DNA from: an uncultured Muribaculaceae bacterium
Lineage (GTDB): Bacteria > Bacteroidota > Bacteroidia > Bacteroidales > Muribaculaceae
DNA length: 64,000 nucleotides
Direction: 5' to 3'
Assembly: GCA_958439725.1 (NCBI GenBank)
Contig: CAUBWJ010000002.1
Span: forward strand, 80,324-144,323
Part shown: piece by piece, positions 54,401 through 63,990 of the stretch
Layout: the number at the start of each line of letters is the position of its first letter
How positions within the stretch are numbered: the stretch's first letter is position 1
Notes under the pieces: model-generated
Database searches by the model: none
Told to the model about the DNA's origin: nothing
The model's input: only the letters and a program-made list of their open reading frames with translations
Translations under genes and position numbers: made by a program

Positions 54401-55091
54401 TGCTGACCGAGCCGAGGCTAAAACGTTGATGGACCAAACCAAACAGGTCCGCCAGTTAGCCGACAATCCCACTATGCTCAAAGCATACGAGGAGTTCATC
54501 AAGTTTGTCAACGACAACCGCGACAACTGGGAATATCTTCCCTCATCGTGCATGGCCGATGTGGAAGGACTTCGTGCTATCCTCACCGAGCAGTGGCCCA
54601 TTGATAAGATGCGTCACTACAAGCAGATGAAGCAGAGTCTAAGCAAAGCACTCGACGAAGTGCGTAATGCTCTGCGGCAGCGAATTGAGTCGAAACTATA
54701 TTCGCAAGATGCGGAAGTGGCTGCCTTTGCAGCGGAGAATCAGGTAAGTTACGAGTCGAATGTCAGGGCTGCTATTACTCGCGCCACCGTTTCATCAAAT
54801 ATTGCCGTCCTGCAAGCCAATGAAATGTCCAACGACTGGTTCACGGCTGAAATCTCCCGCATCAACGCCGAGGTGGCCCGGCGCAATCAGCCAAAACCGA
54901 AACCTCAGCCGGGTGGAGGTGGAAGCGGTCCGAAACCGACAACAAAGGTGGTTACGTTCCGACTTCAAACACCCTCACTGTCGAACATTAAAAACGCCGA
55001 CGATATTGAAGCATACCTCAATCGTCTGCGTAAACAACTCACTAACAAACTCGCCAATCTGAACAGTGGCGACGAAATACAAGTGCTCTGA
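51480..55091 (+). CDS. brxC: BREX ATPase BrxC
   Basis: This 1203-residue AAA+ ATPase of the BREX complex has Walker A GYFGSGKSH at residues 71-79 and a VFFADEISQFID Walker B-like stretch near 270. Long helical regions follow. A short Gly/Pro/Lys-rich linker (PKPKPQPGGGGSGPKP) comes before the C-terminal tail. The length and tandem position between brxB and pglX match type I BREX. The frame is intact. Confidence 0.92.
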   Translation: MADFKYLYELYDKEIDRPFNPAVNASDFKKATVDAEIDEYVFTEEIINNIYNVLSAIRDRQTAHNGIWINGYFGSGKSHFLKFLDYCLHPDYNTRALARLAEAVKEHDPLQNPQSRCEVTVADVNALTDWLRTASVETILFNIGSVANSNTNQQKVFTEVFWHELNRHRGYNTFNLPLAQYLEKALDSNGKFDEFKQKLDDEFGWNWKEMAAELANTELDTVLEAAKDVMPSLSIDVIRQRIVKNDFPLTVEAFMNELHSFVASKPSNFRLVFFADEISQFIDNRSALLLQLQQIVSDLHEACDGKVWIACTAQQDLSEILGDCHISKTTDDYGKIMGRFQVKVSLKGTNSEYITQKRILDKKGSAAIALEERFDKIHSNITAQLLLPTGYNTYRSKEEYAAYYPFVPYQFTLMMNIFDAFVAQNFVDKEVKGNERSIIKITHSVAKDTKDQEVGNIISFDQFYNAMFRGSLTTKGQKSIATANNVIESYNVNRELGERVLNVLFMICNMDEQQRRVFPATADYVTSLLMRDVDENKLKLKNDVQGVIDYLCDNNILRRDTLADGHTEFYTFFTEEERRVAASIGNQYVDNDFMANLLIDFFKEYLAPQNRESYCSSKFSVGGIVNGKTFLTSNADISVDFVLEYDGTVHEYAFRNIENHLAFFMADGFSADPQLRNRLTWICKVRKFLQSPDGQSTSDTRKAALDKFRQMAADEYKEIQKALKALFNSAQVISSNQQLAVASSTKDKDRYNEAVARHLQNVYPYAKLAVGTSVPRSEADLKSKILRPAQKEEYTGVNQTLSTPETEIENYLKRRGGEANLKDIVKEFGAAPYGWSQEATIFFVNELVRRNVREFTYNNAENPDRNIIANNVLRDTAKFMVKATKEIPQSVINAFLDAWHDIFGEASSPSSGHPADIHNWAKEILNAKIGNDQDAVNKLGGSSSPVAVWLTQSIGLIKKWLQVREDEPFFRRITADRAEAKTLMDQTKQVRQLADNPTMLKAYEEFIKFVNDNRDNWEYLPSSCMADVEGLRAILTEQWPIDKMRHYKQMKQSLSKALDEVRNALRQRIESKLYSQDAEVAAFAAENQVSYESNVRAAITRATVSSNIAVLQANEMSNDWFTAEISRINAEVARRNQPKPKPQPGGGGSGPKPTTKVVTFRLQTPSLSNIKNADDIEAYLNRLRKQLTNKLANLNSGDEIQVL

Positions 55092-55092
55092 T

Positions 55093-58000
55093 ATGAATAC
55101 TAACTCATTGAAGCGTTTTGCCACCGTTGCCCGCAATCTGCTCATGCAGGGTGTGTGCAACCGTCTTGAAGCCGTTGGGTTTAAGAACGATGGCTCGGTG
55201 CGTGTTGAGCCGAAGGCATCGGGCAACTCCGCCATTTTCGATGGTCAGGTCATAAACGACTCTCACTTTGTGGCTCGCTGGAATGCCCTGCGCGACCGCA
55301 TTGCTTCGCATGGTGTCAAAGAGGTAATTGAGGAAGCCGCCTATACATGGTTCAATCGGTTTATGGCTATCCGTATTCTCGAATACAACAGTCTTGCCCC
55401 GGCATTGCTCGACTACGAGAATACCGAAATCCGCATACCGCGTATAGTGACAGATGCCCGTGCGGGGAAGACCCCTGTGCTTTCCGATGAAGGCCGTGCT
55501 TCTCTCGAGGCTGTCATCGGTGATGGGCGCCTCTCATTTGAGCAATTTTCAATACTCATCCGTGCATACTGCGAGAACAATCCCATCATACGCAAATGCT
55601 TCGGTGGCATCACTGATTATACCATGCTTCTTCTCCCTGCCGATATCCTTGGCGAGAATGGGTTCATCGACCTGCTAAACAAGGGCGGTGAGTTTATCGA
55701 ACCGGACGATTATCGCAAGCCCGAACTGATAGGCTGGCTCTATCAGTTCTATATCTCCGAGAAGAAAGATGAGGTTTTCGCCAAAAAGGGAGGGTACGAC
55801 AGCGACGAAATCCCCGCCGCAACCCAGATTTTCACACCCAACTGGATTGTGAAATATATGGTCGAAAACACTCTCGGTCGCATCTATCTCGACAATAATT
55901 CCGATTCCACTATTTCCGAGAACTGGAAATACCTCGTGACGCCGGCAGAGCCTACTCCCGACGATGCCATTCTGCGCTATGACTCGCTCGAAGACCTGAA
56001 ATGTGGCGACCTCTCTTGCGGCTCCGGCCACATCCTCAATGAGATGTTCAACCTGCTTTATTCCCTCTATGCCGAGGACTTCTATTCGCCACGCGAGGCA
56101 ATAGAATCCATACTCACAAAGAACATGGTCGGCATAGACCTTGACGACCGCGCCCGTCAGCTTGCTCAATTCGCGCTTCTGCTGAAAGCGTGTCAGACCG
56201 ACACAGCTTTCGCCGACGGCCACTGTATGCCGCGCATCTACTCGATGCCGGAGGTCAAGGCAGGTAATTGGCCCCACATCCACGGCGAGATTGTCAAAGC
56301 ATATTCAATAGTCGCTCCTTCTCAGAATACATTCAATGAAGTTGAGACGGCGCTTCAACTTATGGAGGATGCAAATGTGCTCGGCTCCATCATGAAATTT
56401 GACATCAGCAAAGAAACGCGCAAGTATATTTCTTCCATTGTAAATGCTTACGAGAATGAGCCTTTAGAAATTCCAAAACTAGAAAAGGTAAATTTTCCCA
56501 CTAAATTTGAGGTGTACGCCGGCTGGATTGGCAAGGAGCCAAAAGATGTTCAGTATTTCGATTCATTTGCCCCAATAGTCGATGCTTTCCGCATCATCCT
56601 TGCTCTTACCGACAAGTATGCCGCCCTTTGCATGAATCCACCGTATATGCCGACAAGCAAAGAGGCGACGTTGAAATCATACGCTGCAAAAGAATACCCC
56701 GATTCTAAGGCTGACCTGTTTGCAATATTTATGGATGTTGCCATTCATCGTTTACGCAAGCACGGCAAATACGGCATGATTAATATGCAATCGTGGATGT
56801 TCCTCGGCTCATTTGAAGCGCTCCGAAAGAATATCATCGAGAATCAGCAGATTGACTCTCTGCTTCATCTCGGACCGCGAACTTTCGATGAACTTTCCGG
56901 CGAAGTAGTGCAAAATGCAGTTTTCGTCATCTCCAAAGAGAAGCCGACTTATCCGGGTGTCTATTACCGACTTATTGACGGTTCCAACTGTAAATCTAAA
57001 CGCGATATGTTCCTTTCAGGAAACTATCGTTATGTAGTATCAGATCAAACCCAGTTTGAACAGATTCCGGGAGCGCCTATTGCATATTGGGTAAGTGAAA
57101 AATTGGCCGATTTATTTGTAAATGAAAAAATTTCTAACCATGCTCGTCCTTCTAAAGGCATGATGCCTGGGAGTGACAATATAATGATGTTTTGGGAGCC
57201 ATCATATCATAACATTACCTTTAGCACTTATACACACGAACAATCTTCTATCGAAAATTGCAAATGGTATCCTTATTTCAAAGGTGGTGGTTTTCGTAGA
57301 TGGTATGGGTTAGGATATTATGTTGTAAACTACCTTCATGATGGGTTAAAAGTTAAAGCAGGAGATAGAAATCCATCCATATATTTTAAAGATAATATTA
57401 ATTGGACAAAAATTTCATCTGGTAATTTTTCGGCTCGCACAGGTCTGGAAGGAGCTTTATATGATGATGCTGCATGTCAATGTTATGTTTATGACAAGCA
57501 TAATTATCCGTATATTTTGGGCTTACTAAATACAAAGTTTGCACAAGAGTGCCTTTCAATTATTAGCCAAACCTTTAATTATATTTCGGGTGACATTGCT
57601 AAAATACCATTAATTTTCAAAAGTCTCGATTCCGTTTCATTTCTTGTAAAAAACTGTATCTCAATCTCCAAGCAAGATTGGGATGCTCACGAAACGTCGT
57701 GGGATTTTGAGACATCTCCGCTGCTTGCGGTAGATAATCAGACCTACTGCGACAATATAGACTGGATGATTGAGTGCCACTGTCGCAAAATAGGGGAGCA
57801 AATCTGCATCGACCCGGAAGCACCCGAGTTAGGCTCGCTGAAATGGCGTTACGACCAATACTGTCAAAAGTGGGAGTGCCTGTTCGACCGTATCCATCAC
57901 AACGAGGAAGAACTAAACCGCAAGTTTATCGACATCTACGGACTACAGGATGAACTGACTCCGGATGTTGCCCTCGAAGATGTTACCATTCTTCAGCAGG

Positions 58001-58818
58001 GCGAAATCAAGATAAAGGGTAATGAAGACGGATATGTGCTGAACATTGATGGCTCAAATTTGCAGATACCAGTATCGTTACCAACCCGAATCGAATGGCA
58101 GAAGGATGTTGTCATCAAGCAGTTCATCAGCTATGCCGTGGGCTGCATGATGGGGCGTTATCGTCTTGACCATCCCGGTCTGGCTATTGCGCATCCCAAT
58201 CCGACCCCGGAGGAATATGCGCCTTACACAGTGCCTCAGACCGGTGAACAATGGTGGATTGACGATGACTGCATTGTGCCGATGATGGGCGAAGACTCAC
58301 CCTTCCACGACAATGCCGCAAACCGCTTCACTGAGTTTGTTCGTGTGGCCCTTGGCAATGAATATCTCACCGAGAACATGAACTTTGTTCGTGACGCTCT
58401 CGGCAAGGATGTGGTCGATTATTTCCGCTCGGACTTCTATAACGACCACAAGAAGATGTATCAGAACCGACCGATCTACTGGATGTTCTCATCCAATCAG
58501 AAAGGGAAACGCGCGGCGTTCCAGTGCCTCGTGTATATGCACCGCAAGAATCGTTTCACTCCGGAGCATATACGCACCAACTACCTGCTGCCGTATATCG
58601 ACAATCTCGCCGCACGTGAAGCGGAACTGAGCGCTCGCAGTTCGCTCTCTGCAAAGGAGAACAAACTGCTCAAACAGCTTCGTAGCGACCTTGAAGAATG
58701 TCGCGACTATCAGCTCCGCCTACACGAGTTCGCCGACCGTCAAATCGAAATCGACCTCGATGATGGCGTAGTGAAAAACTACGCCATCTTCGCCCCGGTC
58801 CTCGCCAAACTAAAGTAA
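55093..58818 (+). CDS. pglX: BREX adenine-specific DNA methyltransferase PglX
   Basis: This 1241-residue N6-adenine methyltransferase marks host DNA and supplies recognition for BREX. AdoMet motif I is DLSCGSGHIL near residue 306, and the catalytic motif is NPPY at 515-518. The start at 55093 is 1 bp after the brxC stop; a longer reading overlaps brxC. The stretch from about 57080 to 57660 (residues about 663-856, probably the target-recognition region) is clearly more AT-rich than the flanking parts, suggesting it was exchanged. The frame is intact. Confidence 0.93.
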   Translation: MNTNSLKRFATVARNLLMQGVCNRLEAVGFKNDGSVRVEPKASGNSAIFDGQVINDSHFVARWNALRDRIASHGVKEVIEEAAYTWFNRFMAIRILEYNSLAPALLDYENTEIRIPRIVTDARAGKTPVLSDEGRASLEAVIGDGRLSFEQFSILIRAYCENNPIIRKCFGGITDYTMLLLPADILGENGFIDLLNKGGEFIEPDDYRKPELIGWLYQFYISEKKDEVFAKKGGYDSDEIPAATQIFTPNWIVKYMVENTLGRIYLDNNSDSTISENWKYLVTPAEPTPDDAILRYDSLEDLKCGDLSCGSGHILNEMFNLLYSLYAEDFYSPREAIESILTKNMVGIDLDDRARQLAQFALLLKACQTDTAFADGHCMPRIYSMPEVKAGNWPHIHGEIVKAYSIVAPSQNTFNEVETALQLMEDANVLGSIMKFDISKETRKYISSIVNAYENEPLEIPKLEKVNFPTKFEVYAGWIGKEPKDVQYFDSFAPIVDAFRIILALTDKYAALCMNPPYMPTSKEATLKSYAAKEYPDSKADLFAIFMDVAIHRLRKHGKYGMINMQSWMFLGSFEALRKNIIENQQIDSLLHLGPRTFDELSGEVVQNAVFVISKEKPTYPGVYYRLIDGSNCKSKRDMFLSGNYRYVVSDQTQFEQIPGAPIAYWVSEKLADLFVNEKISNHARPSKGMMPGSDNIMMFWEPSYHNITFSTYTHEQSSIENCKWYPYFKGGGFRRWYGLGYYVVNYLHDGLKVKAGDRNPSIYFKDNINWTKISSGNFSARTGLEGALYDDAACQCYVYDKHNYPYILGLLNTKFAQECLSIISQTFNYISGDIAKIPLIFKSLDSVSFLVKNCISISKQDWDAHETSWDFETSPLLAVDNQTYCDNIDWMIECHCRKIGEQICIDPEAPELGSLKWRYDQYCQKWECLFDRIHHNEEELNRKFIDIYGLQDELTPDVALEDVTILQQGEIKIKGNEDGYVLNIDGSNLQIPVSLPTRIEWQKDVVIKQFISYAVGCMMGRYRLDHPGLAIAHPNPTPEEYAPYTVPQTGEQWWIDDDCIVPMMGEDSPFHDNAANRFTEFVRVALGNEYLTENMNFVRDALGKDVVDYFRSDFYNDHKKMYQNRPIYWMFSSNQKGKRAAFQCLVYMHRKNRFTPEHIRTNYLLPYIDNLAAREAELSARSSLSAKENKLLKQLRSDLEECRDYQLRLHEFADRQIEIDLDDGVVKNYAIFAPVLAKLK

Positions 58819-58822
58819 CACT

Positions 58823-61387
58823 ATGACTCTACAAGATAAGATATACGCATATTTTGACCGCGACCCTCGGCTTCACGTCTTGTTCGTTTTCGACAACGAC
58901 GTGGCTCAGACTTTCACGTCCGAGCTTGAAGCTATCGAGTGGCGCGACGGCTACCGCCTTGTAGTGTTCGACGGCCTGTCGTGGCTCGGCGTAAAATACG
59001 CCATCGAGCACGATTGGAAAGACGATAACATAGTTCTCGTTTTCAATCGACTCAGTCCGTCAGACCCAAGCAGCGTTGAGACCTTCCCTTTGGCAGGTCT
59101 GCTCGCCGCCAATGCCGAGTATCGAAGCGAGGGCTACGAACAGTTCATGCAGCACTATGGCATACCTGACACTTTCGCTACTCTCGTCAAGAACCATGTC
59201 GACGAGTTCGACCGCGAAAAATTCGCAAAAATTCTGCGACCTTACTTCTCTGCTTCGGAGTTCACCGAAGACAGAGTCATGCGCGGTCTCGTGTCGGGTT
59301 ATATGGGCGAGTCTAAAATGCTTTCCTGGGAGGAAATCATCTTGAAGCTGATAATCTGGGACGGCTTTCCCGATGAATACACCAAGAAAGCCGAGGCATT
59401 CTACACTTCTCTCAGTCGCAACAGAGATGTTCAGGATTACTTCAACAAGATAATCTCCGGTTACTTCGACCTGACTATTCAGCCGATTAAGCCGACCAAC
59501 CGCTGGAAAGAGTTTGCCGAAGCTATGAAGTATAACTCAATAGTTCAGCTTCTATCGGCAAACACCTCTGACAGTTACATTCGTCTTAAAGTGTCGGATT
59601 CACTACGCATCGAACGGCTCAACAAACTTGTTGAGACCGCTCGGCTTTTGTCCCGACAGCAGCGCGAACTTTTCTACAAGGCGTATGAAAAGTTGTCGCC
59701 TGACATCAGAGAGGAAAGTCTGCTCGCCACCTACGGGGTCGGCGCAGACTATTATGTAGTATCTCCGGCTATGGCAGACGCTATGGTTACTGCCATCGCC
59801 AATGATTACCTCTCGTCGGATGCCGATAAAGCCATCAGTCTTATAACCTCGCTTCGTTCAAAGGTGGAAGAAACGTCGCCGGTACACAAGGCTTTTGAAT
59901 ACGCCTTGGCGGTCGCTTCTTTCTATGAGAAGCTGAACCGCGTCGGCTCCGTTGTCCTCAATTCACCCGACGAGTATATCGACCGATATATCGGCGACCT
60001 CTATCTGTTTGACCTGTACTATCGTCAGTCAATTCAGAAATACCACGCTGTCGATGATTCTCTCGGATGCTTCTCGGCTCTTGAAGCCTCGAAACATAAT
60101 CTCGACAGCGAGTATGCCCGCATCGCTAACAAAATCAACACCGAGTGGGTGCGATGCCTCAAAGAGCGTGGCAACGGCTTCGCCGAGATCACTCACGCTT
60201 TGCCCCAACAGGGTTTCTTTAAGTCGGTCTACGACTCGACCGTGAAACAGGCTATCATCATCTGCGATGCCTTCCGCTATGAAATAGCGAAAGAACTTGT
60301 GGAGCGACTTGCAAAGGACGGCAAACGCTATACTGCCGAACTTTCGCCCGGTCTCGCAATGCTACCGACCGAAACGAAATATTGCAAGTCGGCTCTGCTC
60401 CCTCACGACTCCCTCGAATTTATGGATTTGACTCTCTCGGTCGACCATAAAATTCTCAATGATACGCCATCCCGCGAAGCGCATCTGACAGATAAGATTG
60501 CGGAGGCACGGGTCGTTGACTTCGACACCGTGCTCAATGGCTCCAAGGAGTCGCTGCGCCCGATATTCACCGGTCTGCGACTTGCGGTGCTTTTCTATGA
60601 TGCCGTTGACCATGAGGGCCACGGCAGCAATCCTCGCAGAGTTGTCAACACCTGCTCCGAAGCGGTAGCTGACCTTGCCAAAGTGATTGCCAAGATTCAT
60701 GATCATGGCAATGTGGCTCACATCTACCTTACCTCTGACCACGGATTCCTCTACAATGATATGATTTTCGAGGATAAGGACAAGCTCGACGTGAACGATG
60801 ACGCACTCGAAAAGAAAAGCCGCTACTATATCACGCAGTCCGAGGCAAGTGTGCCCGGCATTGTCAAGTTCCCGCTTGACAATGTTTCGGATATGTCTGC
60901 CAATGCGCTCGTTGCCGTTCCCGAAGGAACCAACCGCATCAAAGTTCGCGGTGGCGACTACAACTTCGCTCATGGCGGCGCTTCACTCCAAGAGGTCATT
61001 ATTCCGGTGCTTCATACTTATTCACCCAAGGTCAACCGAAAGGTGCCCACAGGGGTAACGCTTCTCGGCAAGAACCACTCCGTTGTTTCAAGCCGCCTGA
61101 AAGTTCAGCTCTTTCAGGACGAAGCCGTATCTGAGAGCATAAAAGAGCGCACCGTGCGTTGTGCTATCTATCACGGTGAGACAGTTGTCTCCACCGAGAA
61201 GACAATTACATTGTCAAGCACCAACGCCGATAACGCCGCCGCCCGAATCTACGATGTTGACCTCACTCTGCTTAACACAGGCTCGGGTCTCTTGCAGCTC
61301 CGTGTCTATGATGTGTCTGACAATCTCAATCCTTTAATCAAAGCCACAGTCACTGACAATACGCTCATTGAACGTGACGAATTTTAA
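58823..61387 (+). CDS. pglZ: BREX protein PglZ (alkaline-phosphatase fold)
   Basis: This 854-residue protein has a helical N-terminal half and a C-terminal PglZ domain. Metal-site residues are visible: D482 in IICDAFRYE and D639-H640 in YLTSDHGFLYND. YDAVDHEGHG lies between them. PglZ is essential for BREX immunity, and some members are nucleases. It lies between pglX (4-bp gap) and brxL (5-bp gap), as in type I operons. Confidence 0.92.
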   Translation: MTLQDKIYAYFDRDPRLHVLFVFDNDVAQTFTSELEAIEWRDGYRLVVFDGLSWLGVKYAIEHDWKDDNIVLVFNRLSPSDPSSVETFPLAGLLAANAEYRSEGYEQFMQHYGIPDTFATLVKNHVDEFDREKFAKILRPYFSASEFTEDRVMRGLVSGYMGESKMLSWEEIILKLIIWDGFPDEYTKKAEAFYTSLSRNRDVQDYFNKIISGYFDLTIQPIKPTNRWKEFAEAMKYNSIVQLLSANTSDSYIRLKVSDSLRIERLNKLVETARLLSRQQRELFYKAYEKLSPDIREESLLATYGVGADYYVVSPAMADAMVTAIANDYLSSDADKAISLITSLRSKVEETSPVHKAFEYALAVASFYEKLNRVGSVVLNSPDEYIDRYIGDLYLFDLYYRQSIQKYHAVDDSLGCFSALEASKHNLDSEYARIANKINTEWVRCLKERGNGFAEITHALPQQGFFKSVYDSTVKQAIIICDAFRYEIAKELVERLAKDGKRYTAELSPGLAMLPTETKYCKSALLPHDSLEFMDLTLSVDHKILNDTPSREAHLTDKIAEARVVDFDTVLNGSKESLRPIFTGLRLAVLFYDAVDHEGHGSNPRRVVNTCSEAVADLAKVIAKIHDHGNVAHIYLTSDHGFLYNDMIFEDKDKLDVNDDALEKKSRYYITQSEASVPGIVKFPLDNVSDMSANALVAVPEGTNRIKVRGGDYNFAHGGASLQEVIIPVLHTYSPKVNRKVPTGVTLLGKNHSVVSSRLKVQLFQDEAVSESIKERTVRCAIYHGETVVSTEKTITLSSTNADNAAARIYDVDLTLLNTGSGLLQLRVYDVSDNLNPLIKATVTDNTLIERDEF

Positions 61388-61392
61388 TATAC

Positions 61393-63450
61393 ATGTCTGA
61401 ACTCTCGCACAAAATACTCGATTCATTCATGGGAAAGGTGGTCCGGAAAGACCTCGCTTTCCTTGTCAAAGGCAACCTGCCGGTGCCTACTTATGTCCTC
61501 GAATATCTTCTCGGCCAATACTGCGCAAGCGACGATGAAGAAATGATAGCTGCCGGTCTCGAAAAAGTCAAGACCGTCATTCAGAACAATTACGTACATC
61601 GTGCCGCTTCCGAGGAAGTCAAAGGTAAAATCAAGGAGGCCGGACGATACCGTATCATCGACAAGATTTCTGTTCAGCTTAACGATAAGGCTGACCAATA
61701 CGAGGCTGACTTCGCCAACCTCAATCTGAGTCGTATCCCTATTGGCTCGGAATGGGTGAAGCGGAACCCGAAGCTCTTGTCGGGCAACGGAGTCTGGTCG
61801 ATTGTTACCATCAACTACCTTTCAGGCGAGGATATAAAGGTGAGATGGGAGATTGAATCGCTGAAACCTATTCAAATCTCCAACATCAACATTGATGACT
61901 ACATCGAGCAACGCGCCAAGTTCACCACTGACGAATGGATTGATTTTCTCGTTCAGACCGTTGGCCTTAACCCCGACAAACTCAATCGCCGCGAGAAGTT
62001 CATCGTGCTTGCACGTCTCCTTCCACACGTTGAGAATAATTTCAACTTTATGGAACTCGGTCCGAAGGGCACCGGTAAGAGCCACGTCTTTCAGGAACTT
62101 TCGCCTTATGGTGTGCTCGTCAGTGGCGGCGACGTTACATCGGCCCGACTTTTCTCAAAAATTTCGGGCAACAAGGAGATCCTCGGCCTTGTAGGTTATT
62201 GGGATGTCGTGGCATGGGACGAATACGAACAGCAAAAGGGCAAGTCTGCCGATGCCGTTCTCATCGACACCATGCAGAACTACCTTGCAAACAAGTCGTT
62301 CAATCGTGGGAAAGCCACACACGAGGCTTCCGCTTCAATGGCCTTCGTCGGTAATACGAAGCATACCGTTCCATATATGTTGAAGAACTCGCACCTTTTT
62401 GAATCCATCCCTACGGCTTTCATCAAGGGAGCCTTCCTTGACCGAATACATCTTTACAATCCCGGTTGGGAAATAAAGATGCTCAAAAAGGATAGCTTCA
62501 CTACCGACTACGGGCTGATTACCGACTATATCGCCGCAGTTCTCCACGAACTCCGTTCTCGCGATTACTCTGGAGACCTGAAAGAATATGCCTTGTTCGA
62601 CGGCTCTTTGTCGGAACGCGACCACCTCGCGATCCGCAAGACCTTCTCCGGCATGATAAAGCTTCTTTATCCTGATGGCAGATATACCACCGAAGAAGCA
62701 TTTGAGATAATTGATTTCGCCGCTGAATCGCGTAAGCGTGTGAAAGACCAACTCTATATCGTTGATGAAACTTTCAAGGCCGAACCTGCAAAGTTTCAGT
62801 ATGTCAACGTCAAGAACGGCGAGACTCATGTTGTCGAAACTCTCGAACGTGTCGAGAATCCAGTTGAGCCTGTAATCACCGAAACCGAAGTGACTGATGC
62901 CGCTCCCGCGCAATCAGACGCGACTCCGGCCAGCGCAGACGAGGCTACCGAACATCGGCCACGTCCGCGTATTCAGGCTCTTGCCTCAAAGCAAATCAAC
63001 ATCCGCATGAATCAGAAAGGCGTGTCGTGGAAGTCTATGCTCGGCGATTATTTCAAAACCGCCAAGAAAGTTGTCGTTACCGACCCCTTTGTAAGACTTC
63101 CGCATCAGGTCTCAAACTTCATCGAGCTTATCCAAGCCATTCAAGACTCCAGTATTCACGCCGAAGAACTGACAATAGAACTACATACGCAGACCACAGA
63201 CGATGAACAGGCGGCTACCGTAATCGACTTCTTCCAAGACCTGCAAGAAGACCTGGCGCCGCGTGGTATCGAATTTTCGTGGTACTTCGATGCAGTCCAC
63301 GACCGCAGCATAGTCCTTGATAACGGCTGGACCATTAACCTCGGACGCGGTCTTGACATTTACGAGCGTTACAGTCGTTTCTCGCTCTGCGCGACCCGAC
63401 CCGAAAACCGCTCATGCAAAGAGTTCTCCGTCTCCATCATCCAAGACTGA
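61393..63450 (+). CDS. brxL: BREX protein BrxL with an added C-terminal domain
   Basis: This 685-residue Lon-like AAA+ protein of type I BREX has Walker A LGPKGTGKSH (223-231) and Walker B VVAWDEY (272-278). A linker rich in Pro, Ala and Thr (about 480-525) leads to a C-terminal region of about 150 residues. That region (VVVTDPFVRLPHQVSNFIELIQ ... HDRSIVLDNGWTINLGRGLDIYE) resembles the MIT C-terminal, phospholipase-D-like domain. In the minimal form BrxL ends after the Lon-like part. BrxL forms DNA-binding barrels in known systems. Confidence 0.88.
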   Translation: MSELSHKILDSFMGKVVRKDLAFLVKGNLPVPTYVLEYLLGQYCASDDEEMIAAGLEKVKTVIQNNYVHRAASEEVKGKIKEAGRYRIIDKISVQLNDKADQYEADFANLNLSRIPIGSEWVKRNPKLLSGNGVWSIVTINYLSGEDIKVRWEIESLKPIQISNINIDDYIEQRAKFTTDEWIDFLVQTVGLNPDKLNRREKFIVLARLLPHVENNFNFMELGPKGTGKSHVFQELSPYGVLVSGGDVTSARLFSKISGNKEILGLVGYWDVVAWDEYEQQKGKSADAVLIDTMQNYLANKSFNRGKATHEASASMAFVGNTKHTVPYMLKNSHLFESIPTAFIKGAFLDRIHLYNPGWEIKMLKKDSFTTDYGLITDYIAAVLHELRSRDYSGDLKEYALFDGSLSERDHLAIRKTFSGMIKLLYPDGRYTTEEAFEIIDFAAESRKRVKDQLYIVDETFKAEPAKFQYVNVKNGETHVVETLERVENPVEPVITETEVTDAAPAQSDATPASADEATEHRPRPRIQALASKQINIRMNQKGVSWKSMLGDYFKTAKKVVVTDPFVRLPHQVSNFIELIQAIQDSSIHAEELTIELHTQTTDDEQAATVIDFFQDLQEDLAPRGIEFSWYFDAVHDRSIVLDNGWTINLGRGLDIYERYSRFSLCATRPENRSCKEFSVSIIQD

Positions 63451-63453
63451 TAA

Positions 63454-63990
63454 ATGACAGAACAGGAGTTTCGTAAATCAGTCATATCTGAATTTAGGGA
63501 TAAGGGATATTCCAAAAGTGTCTATCAAGATTTTGATGAACTTTTGGCGGCTATTATTTGCCTTCTTAAAATTTGCATTGACCGATTTATCACAGAAGTT
63601 TGCATGTTTAAAGCACCGCACGATATTTGTGCTTTTATCGTGCAATATAATGCTTCAAATACGTCAGATCAAGATACTATTGCTTTTAAGCATTTATGCA
63701 AAGCTATATTTACTCTTATTCCCAAATTGCGATTTAGCACTACCGCCAAGCCGCTTTTCCCTACGACTGGTGTTGTTGATATTTCCCAACTGATGGGTAT
63801 TCATCAAATAATGATGGAATTAACCCAATCTTACGGTATTGTAATAACCTACCAACGCGAAATTGGGCGATTATTTGTTTCTGAAGATTACTGGTCATTT
63901 AATTTCATCGATGACGTAGACTATGAGGCAAATTGTAAATTTAAGTATTACTGTCCGCTAAACCATAAATCAGTGAGTCCAACATCTTGA
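63454..63990 (+). CDS. Unknown protein at the end of the BREX operon
   Basis: This 178-residue protein starts 3 bp after the brxL stop and ends 10 bp before the window edge, so it is in the same transcript. It is not recognised. A hydrophobic, Cys-containing helix lies at residues about 30-50. The sequence is visibly more AT-rich than the BREX genes, which suggests later acquisition. It may be an accessory factor, or may belong to a module continuing beyond the window. Confidence 0.65.
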   Translation: MTEQEFRKSVISEFRDKGYSKSVYQDFDELLAAIICLLKICIDRFITEVCMFKAPHDICAFIVQYNASNTSDQDTIAFKHLCKAIFTLIPKLRFSTTAKPLFPTTGVVDISQLMGIHQIMMELTQSYGIVITYQREIGRLFVSEDYWSFNFIDDVDYEANCKFKYYCPLNHKSVSPTS

